Positions 18,029-25,841 of a stretch of DNA of 64,000 nt are shown one piece after another. Location: positions 116,017-180,016 of the forward strand of contig JAFWXO010000008.1 of NCBI GenBank assembly GCA_017545865.1. The letters run 5' to 3'. The notes under the pieces were generated by a model. It was not told the DNA's origin, did no database searches, and saw only the letters and a program-made list of their open reading frames with translations. The position numbers were made by a program, and so were the translations under genes. Origin of the DNA: Clostridia bacterium. GTDB taxonomy: Bacteria > Bacillota > Clostridia > Christensenellales > Borkfalkiaceae. The stretch's first letter is position 1. Every line of letters begins with the position of its first letter.

Positions 18029-18366
18029 AGAGATGGTCTGTAAGCCGAGTTCTGTCATTTAATACGGCTATCTATCTAGGCCTACCGTTACCGATAGGCT
18101 CGAGCGAATAAAACGAGCGGAGAGTCGTAGCGCCTATAATCTCCGTTCCTATCTTGCTTCGGGTGGGGTTTACACTGCTCCCTGCGTTACCGTAGGGACG
18201 GTGAGCTCTTACCTCGCCTTTTCATCCTTACAACTTGCGTTGCGGTAGTTTTCTGTTGCACTTTCCTTGAAGTCACCTTCACCGGCCGTTAGCGCGGCAC
18301 CCTGCTACGTGAAGCTCGGACTTTCCTCGTGAATATAAATTCCCGCAGCCGTACAACCATCTCTTT
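18029..18366 (-). ncRNA. rnpB: RNase P RNA (bacterial)
   Basis: Catalytic RNA that trims tRNA 5' leaders. On the minus strand the conserved 5' P4 region GAGGAAAGTCCGAGC (about 18318-18332) and 3' region ACAGAACTCGGCTTACAGACC (about 18035-18055) are present. P1 closes between AGAGATGG at the 5' end and CCATCTCT at the 3' end, which sets the boundaries. Length about 338 nt fits the common type. Ends are accurate to a few bases. A repeat element abuts the 3' end. Confidence 0.96.
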
Positions 18367-18381
18367 GGGTAGTATACCACC

Positions 18382-19518
18382 TTAATTATTTCTTGTCAAT
18401 CGCTTGCCACCCTTTGCCCCTTCCACTTTTAAAACTCCAGAAGTGTAAGAGAAAATTTTAGTGCTTTTGCCGTTAAAGTTTGCCACCGCTTTTTCTATAA
18501 GCGAAGTTAGTAGCGTTTTGAACTCTTTAACGCTATCGCAAAAAAGATAATAGGAAAGCGAGCCTGGAATTGAATTTATCTCATTTAAATAAAGTTTGTT
18601 TTGAGAATATATGTAATCAATGCGGATAACGCCCGAAAACCCACACGATTTATACACTTTTTCGGTTATAGCGTTTATTTTCGACTTTAAATTTTTGCTA
18701 ATTTTAGCGGGAAACTCTTTACTTTCGCCAACGAGCGTGTTTTCATATTTATCTTGAAAAGATAAAATATCGCTACTTTTAATGGGTTTTTCCACGCTTG
18801 AAAGGATAATTCCATCTTGAGTTTCAAGCGCGCCTATATTATATTCGGTAAAATCTTGAAGGTATGGCTCTATTACCACTTTCTCATCAAAAATAAAAGC
18901 GTTTTTAACGGCTATAACGAGTTCGGACTTGTTGTTGGCGGTTGAAATACCGATGGAACTGCCTAAGTTTGCAGGTTTTATAATAACGGGATAGGAAAGT
19001 TTACTTTCAACCTTTTCAATATATTCTCCGCCCGATAAATACTCCGCTTTCGTTACCGAAACGAAAGGTAAAACGGGAATTTTTAGCCCGTTTAACACAA
19101 ACTTTTGGTATTCTTTATCCATTGAAAGAGAACTTGCAAAAAGTGGCGAGCCAACGAGCGGAATTCCGTTTAACTGCATAACGCCTGAAATAGCCCCGTC
19201 TTCCCCGTTAAGACCGTGAAGGCAGTTTATAGCGCAGTACGCGTCAATTATCTTTTTGAGTTTTTTGCCGCTCTTATAATAAAGAGAGCGTTCGCCGTTT
19301 ATAAAAGTTATTTTTTTAAGTTTTGAAAAGTTGTTGCATTTATAAAAGGAAAGGTCGAATAATTCTTCGCCCGTTAACCACTCGCCGTTTTTTGATATAT
19401 ACACGGGAAATGGGTTGTATTTTTGCTTATCAATGCTGTTTAGCGTTAAAACGCCGATTATAATTGAAATTTCGTGCTCACACGATTTGCCACCAAATAC
19501 TACAATAACGTTCTTCAT
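18382..19518 (-). CDS. ddl: D-alanine--D-alanine ligase
   Basis: 378 residues, ATP-grasp ligase. N-terminal FGGKSCEHEISI, ATP-binding KPANLGSSIGIS, metal-binding end RIDYIYSQNKLYLNEINSIPGSLSYYLF. Joins two D-alanines for the peptidoglycan stem; the upstream MurF then adds the dipeptide to the UDP-MurNAc-tripeptide. ATG with GGAG upstream. A terminator-like hairpin lies directly before the ribosome-binding site, so expression may depend on read-through from murF or an unseen start within the hairpin region. Confidence 0.96.
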   Translation of the reverse strand: MKNVIVVFGGKSCEHEISIIIGVLTLNSIDKQKYNPFPVYISKNGEWLTGEELFDLSFYKCNNFSKLKKITFINGERSLYYKSGKKLKKIIDAYCAINCLHGLNGEDGAISGVMQLNGIPLVGSPLFASSLSMDKEYQKFVLNGLKIPVLPFVSVTKAEYLSGGEYIEKVESKLSYPVIIKPANLGSSIGISTANNKSELVIAVKNAFIFDEKVVIEPYLQDFTEYNIGALETQDGIILSSVEKPIKSSDILSFQDKYENTLVGESKEFPAKISKNLKSKINAITEKVYKSCGFSGVIRIDYIYSQNKLYLNEINSIPGSLSYYLFCDSVKEFKTLLTSLIEKAVANFNGKSTKIFSYTSGVLKVEGAKGGKRLTRNN

Positions 19519-19529
19519 AAATCTCCATT

Positions 19530-19570
19530 AAAAAACACCAACGCGGTTACTTTCGCTTTGGTGTTTTTAA
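19530..19570 (-). terminator. terminator-like hairpin between murF and ddl
   Basis: Minus strand: AACACCAA ... TTGGTGTT with an inner GCG/CGC pair, followed by a T-run, then AATGGAG, the ddl ribosome-binding site. It may end murF transcripts or act as an attenuator for ddl. Confidence 0.75.
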
Positions 19571-19573
19571 AAT

Positions 19574-21304
19574 TTAATTTATGTGTATATCCATAACGTC
19601 GTTTGCAAAAAGAACGGTGTCGCCCGAAACTAAAATATCTTTTAGTTTTTCCTTGGCTTCGTTTAAGTCTTTCACCATAACGATTTTATCGGTAGGATAG
19701 CCTTTACTTAAAAGCCCTTCGCGAATTTGCAAACTACCATCTCTTCCGATTAAGATAACCCCGTCACAAACGTCGGCAATAATTCTACCCGCTTCGTAGT
19801 TAAAGCGGAAACCGAGAATTCCAAGTTCTATAATGCCTGGGGTTACAACGTATTTTTTACCGCTGAACGAACTTAAAACCTTTAAAGCGTACCTAATACC
19901 ATCGGGGTTAGAATTGTAGCCGTCGTCTAAAACCTTAACGCCGTTTTCAGCCTTTATAAGTTGAAGGCGATGCTCAACTTGTTCAAGTTTTTCAACCGCT
20001 AAGCCTATTTGTTTGAGCGTTACCCCAAGGCTGAGCGCAACTGACGCGGCAAGCGCAATATTGCTAACGTTATGTTCGCCTAAAAGTTTTGTTTTTATCT
20101 TTTGTTCTTCTCCGTTATAAACTAAAGTAAACTCCGTGCCGTTTTCAGAAACGGAAACGTTCTTAGCGTAAACCAACGCGCCGTTTGAGTTATCTAAGCC
20201 CGCTAAGTATTTTTCGCAAGACGCTTTTTCATAAATTTCAAGCGCATATTTACTATCCGAAGAAATAAAGGCTTTGCCTTTAAAATCGCCTTTTAAAATT
20301 TCACTTTTCGTTCTTATAATATTTTCAATGGTTACAAACGATTCAAGGTGTTGATGATTAACGCCCGTTATCACGGCAATATTTGGGTTTATTAAAGCGG
20401 AAAGTTCTTTAATATCACCGCTCTTTCTTGCGCCCATTTCACAAATTAAAACTTGATGATTATCCTTTAAAAGTTTTGCCGTTTTTACCATACCCATAGG
20501 GGTGTTAAACGACTTTGGCGATGCAAGAACGGAATATTTTTCCGAAAGCATAGCGGTTAAAACGTTTTTAACGGTTGTTTTAGCGTAACTACCGGTTATA
20601 CCTATCTTGATAAGGTCTGGGCGCTTGGATAGGGCAACCTTCAACCCGTCGTAATACTTTTTATTGATAAGTTTTTCAATGGGTTTGTTAACGGCGTTTG
20701 CTAAAAGCACCACGTAAGGCACTGCTATCGGGCATAAACATAAAACGCCGTATCTAAAGTTTGCAAGCAAGTTTTCCTTAAACGGAATTGCCAAAAGGTT
20801 TATGCCAAGAATTAAAATAACGGATAATAACACAGTTAAAACGCCGAACGAAATTATAAGCCTAAGCGCTTTTTTGGTAAACTTGAAGGGAACTTTTGAT
20901 TTTTTTCTAAGTTCTTTAATATCCGTGCTAAAATAAACGAATAGAAAAATAAAGTAAACGAAAAAGCCTGTGTATTTGATAAACGGGTGGTTTATAAACG
21001 ACAACGCCATATTTACAAGAATAAAGCCTAAAAGCGAAAGCATTGAAAGGGTTAAAATTCGAGTAAAATAAACGTTATCTTTCTTTTTAAGCCATTTGAA
21101 ATAATCCCCACCTTTATAACCGCATTGTTGAATTGCTTGGAAAAACTTAAAGGCAATCAAAATCATCAAACACGCGTTTAAAATGCCTATTAAGAAAAAT
21201 CCACCGATTTGATACGGAGCAAAAAGTTCTTCAGGCGCGTTAATTTCTTCTACGGGTAAAATTCCGCTCGTTAAAACGGCTTTTTGTAAAAGGTTAAATA
21301 ACAT
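19574..21304 (-). CDS. murF: MurF-type Mur ligase with N-terminal membrane domain
   Basis: 576 residues from the ATG at 21304 (MLFNLLQKAVLTSG), preceded by GGGAGAAGG; an upstream in-frame start would overlap the previous gene by 74 bp. Residues about 33-204 hold five hydrophobic segments. The Mur ligase ATP domain follows (GITGSYAKTTVKNVL near 234-248, EMGARKSGDIKEL, GVNHQHLESF), then the ligase C-domain with LDDGYNSNPDG, the MurF signature. The usual N-terminal substrate domain of MurF is not recognisable and appears replaced by the membrane part. Predicted reaction: adding D-Ala-D-Ala to the UDP-MurNAc peptide. ddl lies downstream. Confidence 0.88.
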   Translation of the reverse strand: MLFNLLQKAVLTSGILPVEEINAPEELFAPYQIGGFFLIGILNACLMILIAFKFFQAIQQCGYKGGDYFKWLKKKDNVYFTRILTLSMLSLLGFILVNMALSFINHPFIKYTGFFVYFIFLFVYFSTDIKELRKKSKVPFKFTKKALRLIISFGVLTVLLSVILILGINLLAIPFKENLLANFRYGVLCLCPIAVPYVVLLANAVNKPIEKLINKKYYDGLKVALSKRPDLIKIGITGSYAKTTVKNVLTAMLSEKYSVLASPKSFNTPMGMVKTAKLLKDNHQVLICEMGARKSGDIKELSALINPNIAVITGVNHQHLESFVTIENIIRTKSEILKGDFKGKAFISSDSKYALEIYEKASCEKYLAGLDNSNGALVYAKNVSVSENGTEFTLVYNGEEQKIKTKLLGEHNVSNIALAASVALSLGVTLKQIGLAVEKLEQVEHRLQLIKAENGVKVLDDGYNSNPDGIRYALKVLSSFSGKKYVVTPGIIELGILGFRFNYEAGRIIADVCDGVILIGRDGSLQIREGLLSKGYPTDKIVMVKDLNEAKEKLKDILVSGDTVLFANDVMDIHIN

Positions 21305-22022
21305 ATCCTTCTCCCAAAAACTCAAAAAGATAAAAATTAAAAACGGTGGGGTTATCAATAAAAGCAAAATGCCCTGCCCCTTTTATTATTTTTAACTTGG
21401 AGTTTTTTATTTTCGAGTTGAATTTTTTTGCCGAGCAAACTGGAGTTTCTCTATCGAGTTCGCCGTGGATAATAAGCGTTTTTGCGCTAATTTTAGAAAC
21501 TTCATTATCCAAATGCTCGTTCACTATTTTAACAAAACTCTCTTTCATAACGGGCGATAACTTCTTGTAATCGCTACTGCCAAACCGTTTGAGTTTTGCA
21601 TTTTTAAATATCTTTTTTAGCGTTTTGTATAGGTAAACTTTAAAATAGTATTTTAAAGTTCTTTTGGGTTTTAAACCCGCCCCACCCGTTATAACGAGTT
21701 TTTTAATTCGCCTATCCTTTTGGCAAAGCCTTATTGCAATTCTTGCGCCGAACGAGTGCGCCACCACCGAGTAACTATCAAGGTTTAACTTATTTATAAG
21801 TTTTAAAACCTCGCAAACGTAATCGTCAAGCGAATAGGCAAAGGGGAGTTCATCGCTCCCTCCAAACCCCGTTAAATCAGGGGCGATCACTCTAAACCGC
21901 TTTGATAACGGCTTAGTTTGATAAATAAAACTTTCCTTTGACGAGAGATAGCCGTGCAAAAACAACACCGCTTCACCATCGCCTTCATCGTAAGTAACGA
22001 GCCTACCGATTTTTTTAACTAT
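21294..22022 (-). CDS. alpha/beta hydrolase, probably starting at an ATA codon
   Basis: About 242 residues if it begins at the ATA at 22022, which sits 6 nt after AAGGAG; the first conventional in-frame start (GTG at 21968) would cut off a normal family N-terminus (KKIGRLVTYDEGDGEA). Core: VLFLHGYLSSKESF oxyanion region, nucleophile elbow VVAHSFGARIA (Ser), acid HGELDRETP, catalytic His in KGAGHFAFIDNP. Cytosolic; substrate unknown. Lies between rimI and murF in one direction, with 9 bp and overlapping junctions. An alpha/beta hydrolase next to murF is recalled from related Clostridia, but a wall role is inference. Confidence 0.85.
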   Translation of the reverse strand: MVKKIGRLVTYDEGDGEAVLFLHGYLSSKESFIYQTKPLSKRFRVIAPDLTGFGGSDELPFAYSLDDYVCEVLKLINKLNLDSYSVVAHSFGARIAIRLCQKDRRIKKLVITGGAGLKPKRTLKYYFKVYLYKTLKKIFKNAKLKRFGSSDYKKLSPVMKESFVKIVNEHLDNEVSKISAKTLIIHGELDRETPVCSAKKFNSKIKNSKLKIIKGAGHFAFIDNPTVFNFYLFEFLGEGYVI

Positions 22023-22031
22023 AACCGCTCC

Positions 22032-22457
22032 TTACAAACTTTTAAACATAACGAGCGCGTCTTCAACGCCTTCGTAATACTTTTCTCTAATGCCAACCAC
22101 TTTAAAACCCAACTTTTCGTAAAGGTTTTTTGCTCGTTCGTTAGAAACCCTAACTTCCAAATAAACGTTTTTAACGCCACGCTCTAAAAACAAACTTTCA
22201 GCCGATTTTAAAAGGTTGGTTGCCACTTGGTTTCTCCTAAACTTAGGCCTAACCGCCACCCTATCGATATTTGCTTCGTCTAAAACAACGGTAGCAAAAA
22301 CGTAGCCTCTAACTTCGCTATCCTTATCTAAAAGACCGAAAAACGTTGGGGCTAAAAAGGAACTTTCAAGCATTTTTTCAGCGTACGGCACGCGGAAACA
22401 CTCCCTTTCAATTTGAGAAATCTCGTTTAAATCTTCCCGCTCAAACTGCCTTATCAT
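22032..22457 (-). CDS. rimI: ribosomal-protein-S18-alanine N-acetyltransferase-like GNAT
   Basis: 141 residues, GNAT fold. Motif A VRPKFRRNQVATNLLKSAE corresponds to the acetyl-CoA pyrophosphate loop (R/Q-x-x-G/A). YLEVRVSNERAKNLYEKLGF is the RimI-type motif B. RimI acetylates the N-terminus of ribosomal protein S18; Firmicute homologues may have other targets. Start ATG overlaps the tsaB stop by 4 bp. tsaE-tsaB-rimI is a standard cluster, which supports the name. Confidence 0.92.
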   Translation of the reverse strand: MIRQFEREDLNEISQIERECFRVPYAEKMLESSFLAPTFFGLLDKDSEVRGYVFATVVLDEANIDRVAVRPKFRRNQVATNLLKSAESLFLERGVKNVYLEVRVSNERAKNLYEKLGFKVVGIREKYYEGVEDALVMFKSL

Positions 22458-23041
22458 TTGCGTTCTTCCTCCGCTTGGCTCTTTTTAACGTATAGGGGAA
22501 TTAAACTTTCTCTATCGCTTGTTGCAAGGGAGAGTTTTGCCTTTACTGCGGAAATTAAGCCGCCAAGAATATCCCCGTCACCACCACTTAAAAGGAAATA
22601 TTCTTTGGAAAGTTCGGCTACTTTAGTTTCATCGATATAGCAAGGGGGCAAAACCACTTGTAAATTATCGTAACCACAAGCGTAATAATGCCCGTGTTTC
22701 GCGTCAATTAGCGTTAAAACTTTGGCGCTCGGTTTATTATATGCCAAAACGTCAAAAGAAGTAACTTGTAAAACTTTTTTATCAAAAGCGTAAGCAAGCG
22801 CTTTCACGGTGGAAACGCCTATTCTTATCCCAGTGAACGAGCCAGGGCCTACTACCGAACAAAAAACGTCAATCTCCGAAAGGGAAACACCGTTATTTTC
22901 AAGCATATCTTCAAGCGCAGGAAGAAGGGTTACGGAGTGTTTTAAATTGATATTTTTATCGTGCGAAGAATAAACCTTATCGTTATAGAACAAAACTATG
23001 GATAAGTGATTTCCGCTCGTATCAATCGCTAAAATGTTCAT
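22454..23041 (-). CDS. tsaB: tRNA t6A synthesis protein TsaB
   Basis: 195 residues. ASKHA-fold N-terminal part MNILAIDTSGNHLSIVL, SVVGPGSFTGIRIGVSTVKALA and the DVLAYN region match TsaB. It is a non-catalytic partner that, with TsaD and TsaE, transfers threonylcarbamoyl to A37 of ANN-decoding tRNAs. Overlaps tsaE and rimI by 4 bp each (ATGA). tsaD is not in the window. Confidence 0.96.
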   Translation of the reverse strand: MNILAIDTSGNHLSIVLFYNDKVYSSHDKNINLKHSVTLLPALEDMLENNGVSLSEIDVFCSVVGPGSFTGIRIGVSTVKALAYAFDKKVLQVTSFDVLAYNKPSAKVLTLIDAKHGHYYACGYDNLQVVLPPCYIDETKVAELSKEYFLLSGGDGDILGGLISAVKAKLSLATSDRESLIPLYVKKSQAEEERK

Positions 23042-23436
23042 AAAGTAATCTTCCTTTCCGTTTCGCTAAGTTTTTCTATGGTTACCGTTTTGCAAGTATT
23101 TGGCAAAACGTCAGATATATTTTCGCTCCACTCGATAACGCAAATACCGCCCGCGTAAAAATAATCGGTTAAGCCTAATGCCTCAGCGTCTTCCCCGCTT
23201 GACAAGCGATAACAATCGTAATGATATAAAACGCCGTTATAATCGTTCATATACGCATACGTTGGGCTTAAAACTTCACTTTCAATTCCAAGCCCTTTTG
23301 CGATGCCTTTAGTGAAAGCGGTTTTGCCTGCGCCAAGGTCGCCGTTTAATAAAACAACGTCACCTTTAACAAGCGTTTTAGCGTATTTAATACCGAAATT
23401 AACGGTGTCTTCAAAGTTTTTCGAGATAAATTCCAT
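23038..23436 (-). CDS. tsaE: tRNA t6A synthesis ATPase TsaE
   Basis: 132 residues from the ATG at 23436 (MEFISKNFEDTVNFG); an upstream in-frame extension lies over ribU and is not homologous. Walker A LNGDLGAGKTAFTKGIAKGL, SPTYAYMNDY, HYDCYRL and VCVIEWSENI-type Walker B (ICVIEWSENI) are all TsaE hallmarks. ATPase that drives turnover of the TsaB-TsaD complex. Starts 2 bp after ribU; its ribosome-binding site is weak, so coupling is likely. Confidence 0.95.
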   Translation of the reverse strand: MEFISKNFEDTVNFGIKYAKTLVKGDVVLLNGDLGAGKTAFTKGIAKGLGIESEVLSPTYAYMNDYNGVLYHYDCYRLSSGEDAEALGLTDYFYAGGICVIEWSENISDVLPNTCKTVTIEKLSETERKITL

Positions 23437-23438
23437 AA

Positions 23439-24002
23439 CTAAAAACTTAAAACCTTTTTTACCTTTTTGTATAAAAGAATAGTTAAAGCGGAAGTTGAAA
23501 CCGCTTTTATCGCGTTGAAAATTAAAACGTACCACCAAGTTTTATAAAACATCATAACTGAAAGTGAGTTTTGAACGAAAGGTACGCTGCCCATAAAGAA
23601 AGGATAGTTTATAAAGTAGTTTACGGGAAGTGATATTGCGCTCATTAAAACTGAACCGATAACCAAAGTGATAAGCGCCGTTTTAAAGGACTTTTTAAAA
23701 CGGTAAATTAAAAAGGGAACTAAAACGTAAGAAAGCCCTATTATAACGTTGGCAATTTGCCCAACGATAGTGGTTGTTTTAAGCAAACAAAGCGCTTCCT
23801 TTACAACTAAAATTATAACGCCGGGCACAGCGCCGAGCGAAAAACCGCCTATAAGCACGAAAACGTTAGAAAAATCAAGTTTCAAAAAGGGAGTTGCAGG
23901 GAAAATGGGAAATTCTAAAAAGGTGAGCGCGAAAGAAAGCGCAGTGAAAATTCCCATTTTTGCAATAAGTTTGGCGTTAAATTCTAATCTTTTTTTCTCC
24001 AT
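23439..24002 (-). CDS. ribU: riboflavin ECF transporter S component RibU
   Basis: 187 residues from the ATG at 24002 (MEKKRLEFNAKLIAKMG); an upstream frame extension runs through the terminator hairpin and is rejected. Five to six hydrophobic helices, with the RibU-like stretch FPATPFLKLDFSNVFVLIGGFSLG matching the substrate-binding family motif FPxxPxLKxDFSDVPALI. It captures riboflavin and works with a shared EcfA-EcfA'-EcfT module not present here. An FMN riboswitch with a terminator precedes it, direct support for riboflavin specificity. Confidence 0.94.
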   Translation of the reverse strand: MEKKRLEFNAKLIAKMGIFTALSFALTFLEFPIFPATPFLKLDFSNVFVLIGGFSLGAVPGVIILVVKEALCLLKTTTIVGQIANVIIGLSYVLVPFLIYRFKKSFKTALITLVIGSVLMSAISLPVNYFINYPFFMGSVPFVQNSLSVMMFYKTWWYVLIFNAIKAVSTSALTILLYKKVKKVLSF

Positions 24003-24012
24003 AATATTTAGG

Positions 24013-24042
24013 GCAAAAATAAAAGGGATACTCGTATCCCTT
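24013..24042 (-). terminator. riboswitch-controlled terminator of ribU
   Basis: Minus strand AAGGGATA-CGAG-TATCCCTT followed by TTATTTTT, between the FMN aptamer and ribU. This is the expression platform: FMN binding should favour this terminator. Confidence 0.88.
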
Positions 24043-24052
24043 GAAAGCCCTC

Positions 24053-24178
24053 TCCTTTTCCTATCCGGACTATACCGTCGGTTACGGAATTTCACCGCAT
24101 CGGGGCGCTCATAAAATATTTAAGCGCCTTTGCAGACTTTACTGCCGGTGGGGAGTTTCACCCCGCCTCAAAGAACGC
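24053..24178 (-). promoter_or_regulatory. FMN riboswitch (RFN element)
   Basis: Minus strand carries the conserved RFN blocks: TTTGAGGCGGGGTGAAACTC, CCCCACCGGCAGTAAAGTC, GCGGTGAAATTCCG, ACCGACGGTATAGTCCGGAT, and a closing AGGAAAAGGA that pairs with TTCTTT at the 5' side. Senses FMN and controls ribU by transcription termination. It begins about 10 bp after the stop of the DeoC-like gene. Confidence 0.96.
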
Positions 24179-24188
24179 TTTTATTGTA

Positions 24189-25064
24189 TTATTCTTTAAC
24201 GGTTTTGTCAAGCGCTTGAACGTCTTCACTATCGCACGCGTTGATTTTTTTTGAAAAATCAAGAACTATATCTTCGCAGTATTCACTCGTGATAACGTCA
24301 ACCCCACCAAGCAAGGTGGAAACGGCAACTTCAGAACAGTTTATATCGTCAAAGCACTCAATTTTTATTTTACCGTTAAAAACGCTTGCAAGTTCGCCGA
24401 GTAAATTTTTGTCAAGCACGCCTTTACTCCTTGATAAAACCACCGAATAAACGCCACTACTTTCCACTAAATTTATAACTCTTTCAATCTCGGCTTTTGA
24501 TAAAATTGCAGTGTCTAAAAGGAGTGAAAGATTGCCGTCCCCCGCAGTTTTAACGAGTTTTTGAACGCTTTTTACAAAATCTTTTTCATCGGCGTTTTTG
24601 ATAAGGTAAGATGAAACGCACACCAAACACTCGTTAGCCCCACCCTTTATCGCGCGCTTTATTTCAGAGCGTTTGCTTTTTAAAGTGCTTTCTCCATAAG
24701 GATAGTCTATTAAAACTCTAATCTTAACGCTATCGCCATAAAGCAAAGAAACGGCGAGCGGTAAAACGGTTGGGTAAACGGTAACCCCGTAAAACCCATA
24801 CTTAGTGGCGGTGTTTAAAATATCTAAAACGTCGCCGTTTAATCTAAACCTGCCGTCGATAAAGTAGTTTAGTTTTTTGTAAACTTTTTTTGCCTTAAAA
24901 GACGCAAATTCTTTTTTAAGTTCTAATTCGCTTTGACCGAAAAGATCGGCAAGTTTTTTGATTTTTCCGCCTTGATCTTCTTTGAAATAATCTTTTATAA
25001 GCGAAGTTTCGCTTGCGCTATCAATCTTAATTTCTTCAATATCATTTTTTAAACTTTCTTCCAT
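24189..25064 (-). CDS. DeoC-like TIM-barrel protein lacking catalytic residues
   Basis: 291 residues. From about residue 68 onward the order of blocks follows deoxyribose-phosphate aldolase (FIDGRFRLNGDVLDIL, GVTVYPTVLPLA, VLIDYPYGESTLKSKRSEIKRAIKGGA, LLLDTAILSKAEIERVINLVESSGV). By eye alignment the DeoC catalytic positions are lost: EVDMV becomes ECLVC, the Schiff-base KTSTG becomes VLSRS, and the VKASGG lysine becomes IECFDD. An extra N-terminal region of about 70 residues is charged. Catalysis as an aldolase is therefore unlikely. Strong AAGGGGG ribosome-binding site. It sits just upstream of the FMN riboswitch; whether it is co-transcribed with ribU is unknown. Confidence 0.7.
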   Translation of the reverse strand: MEESLKNDIEEIKIDSASETSLIKDYFKEDQGGKIKKLADLFGQSELELKKEFASFKAKKVYKKLNYFIDGRFRLNGDVLDILNTATKYGFYGVTVYPTVLPLAVSLLYGDSVKIRVLIDYPYGESTLKSKRSEIKRAIKGGANECLVCVSSYLIKNADEKDFVKSVQKLVKTAGDGNLSLLLDTAILSKAEIERVINLVESSGVYSVVLSRSKGVLDKNLLGELASVFNGKIKIECFDDINCSEVAVSTLLGGVDVITSEYCEDIVLDFSKKINACDSEDVQALDKTVKE

Positions 25065-25170
25065 AACAACCCCCTTTTTAAAAGTATTGTTGACCTAAAA
25101 ACAACAAAATATACTCAAAAACGGGCAAAACTCTCACTTTTTTACCATAGATTTACGGTAAATTGTGCTT

Positions 25171-25389
25171 ATGAAAGGTTTTATAGCGATTGCAATAATT
25201 TATCTATTAACGGTTGGCGTTTGCGCAATAGTAAAAATTCTCGGTAAAAAATACGGCGCAAATAATAACGGCGGTGAAAAATCACCGCCGAAAATTTACT
25301 ATATCACTAAGGCTCGCCGAAAAAAGGAAACGCCAAGCGTTATCCCCATAAAAGCGAGCGTTATTGAAAAGGAAGATATAATTGAGTAA
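25171..25389 (+). CDS. small single-pass membrane protein, unknown
   Basis: 72 residues from the ATG at 25171. One N-terminal transmembrane helix (about 2-24, FIAIAIIYLLTVGVCAIVKIL) and a basic then acidic cytoplasmic tail with KIYYITKARRKKE. I do not recognise a family. Divergent from the DeoC-like gene. An imperfect inverted repeat, TTTACC ... GGTAAA (25141-25163), lies just before the start and may be regulatory. Codon use looks like the neighbours, so it is probably real. Confidence 0.6.
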   Translation: MKGFIAIAIIYLLTVGVCAIVKILGKKYGANNNGGEKSPPKIYYITKARRKKETPSVIPIKASVIEKEDIIE

Positions 25390-25397
25390 CAACAAAA

Positions 25398-25501
25398 ACT
25401 GTCAAACACGAGCAAGGTGGTTATTATAGCCAAAGTACGCGTACTCTTTGTACGGAATCTTTGGCTAAATAGCCGATTTGCGAAGTGTTTTACGGGTTTT
25501 A
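25398..25501. repeat. interspersed inverted-end element downstream of rsfS
   Basis: About 104 bp, fully foldable. The arm with CAAACACGAGCAAGG and TTATTATAGCCAAAG pairs with an arm that in reverse complement reads AAAACACTTCGCAAATCGGC and TATTTAGCCAAAG. The loop holds GTACGCGTACTCTTTGTACG. The far end merges with the rsfS stop (TTAA). Outer arms differ from other copies but still match each other. Confidence 0.8.
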
Positions 25502-25840
25502 ATCGTTGGGAATAATTTCTCCCTCACCCCACAAACGTTCAAGGTGGTAAAAGAGCCTTGTTTCATCGTTGAATAAGTGAAGAATAACGTCACCAAAGTC
25601 TAAAACTATCCAGCGCGCGTCTTGAACGCCTTCACGGCGAAGAACGTTACCGCCGTTTTTCTCGACTACTTCTTCAACGTGTTCGGATAAAGATTTCACT
25701 TGAGTTGACGAACGAGCGGACGCAACGATAAAATAATCGGCAACGGTCGTTTTTTCTTCAACGTTAATTTTAACTATATCAAACGCCTTTCTTTCTTTGA
25801 GCGCCGATAAAATAACTTCTGCTAAAACTTTTGATTCCAT
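25499..25840 (-). CDS. rsfS: ribosome silencing factor RsfS
   Basis: 113 residues, family length. KAFDIVKINVEEKTTVADYFIVASARSSTQVKSLSEHVEE and WIVLDFGDVILHLFNDETRLFYHLERLW match the RsfS/Iojap core. It binds ribosomal protein L14 and blocks subunit joining when nutrients fall. The ribosome-binding site AAGGAG lies inside the end of nadD-yqeK, 1 bp before the start region, so the two are coupled; nadD-yqeK-rsfS is a standard Firmicute cluster. Confidence 0.97.
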   Translation of the reverse strand: MESKVLAEVILSALKERKAFDIVKINVEEKTTVADYFIVASARSSTQVKSLSEHVEEVVEKNGGNVLRREGVQDARWIVLDFGDVILHLFNDETRLFYHLERLWGEGEIIPND

Positions 25841-25841
25841 A

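Noticed and set aside
23437-23538. N-terminal extension of TsaE
   Set aside because: Lies within ribU and has no TsaE similarity; the ATG at 23436 gives the normal family N-terminus.
24003-24095. 31-codon N-terminal extension of RibU
   Set aside because: Would be translated from the riboswitch terminator region; homology begins after the ATG at 24002.
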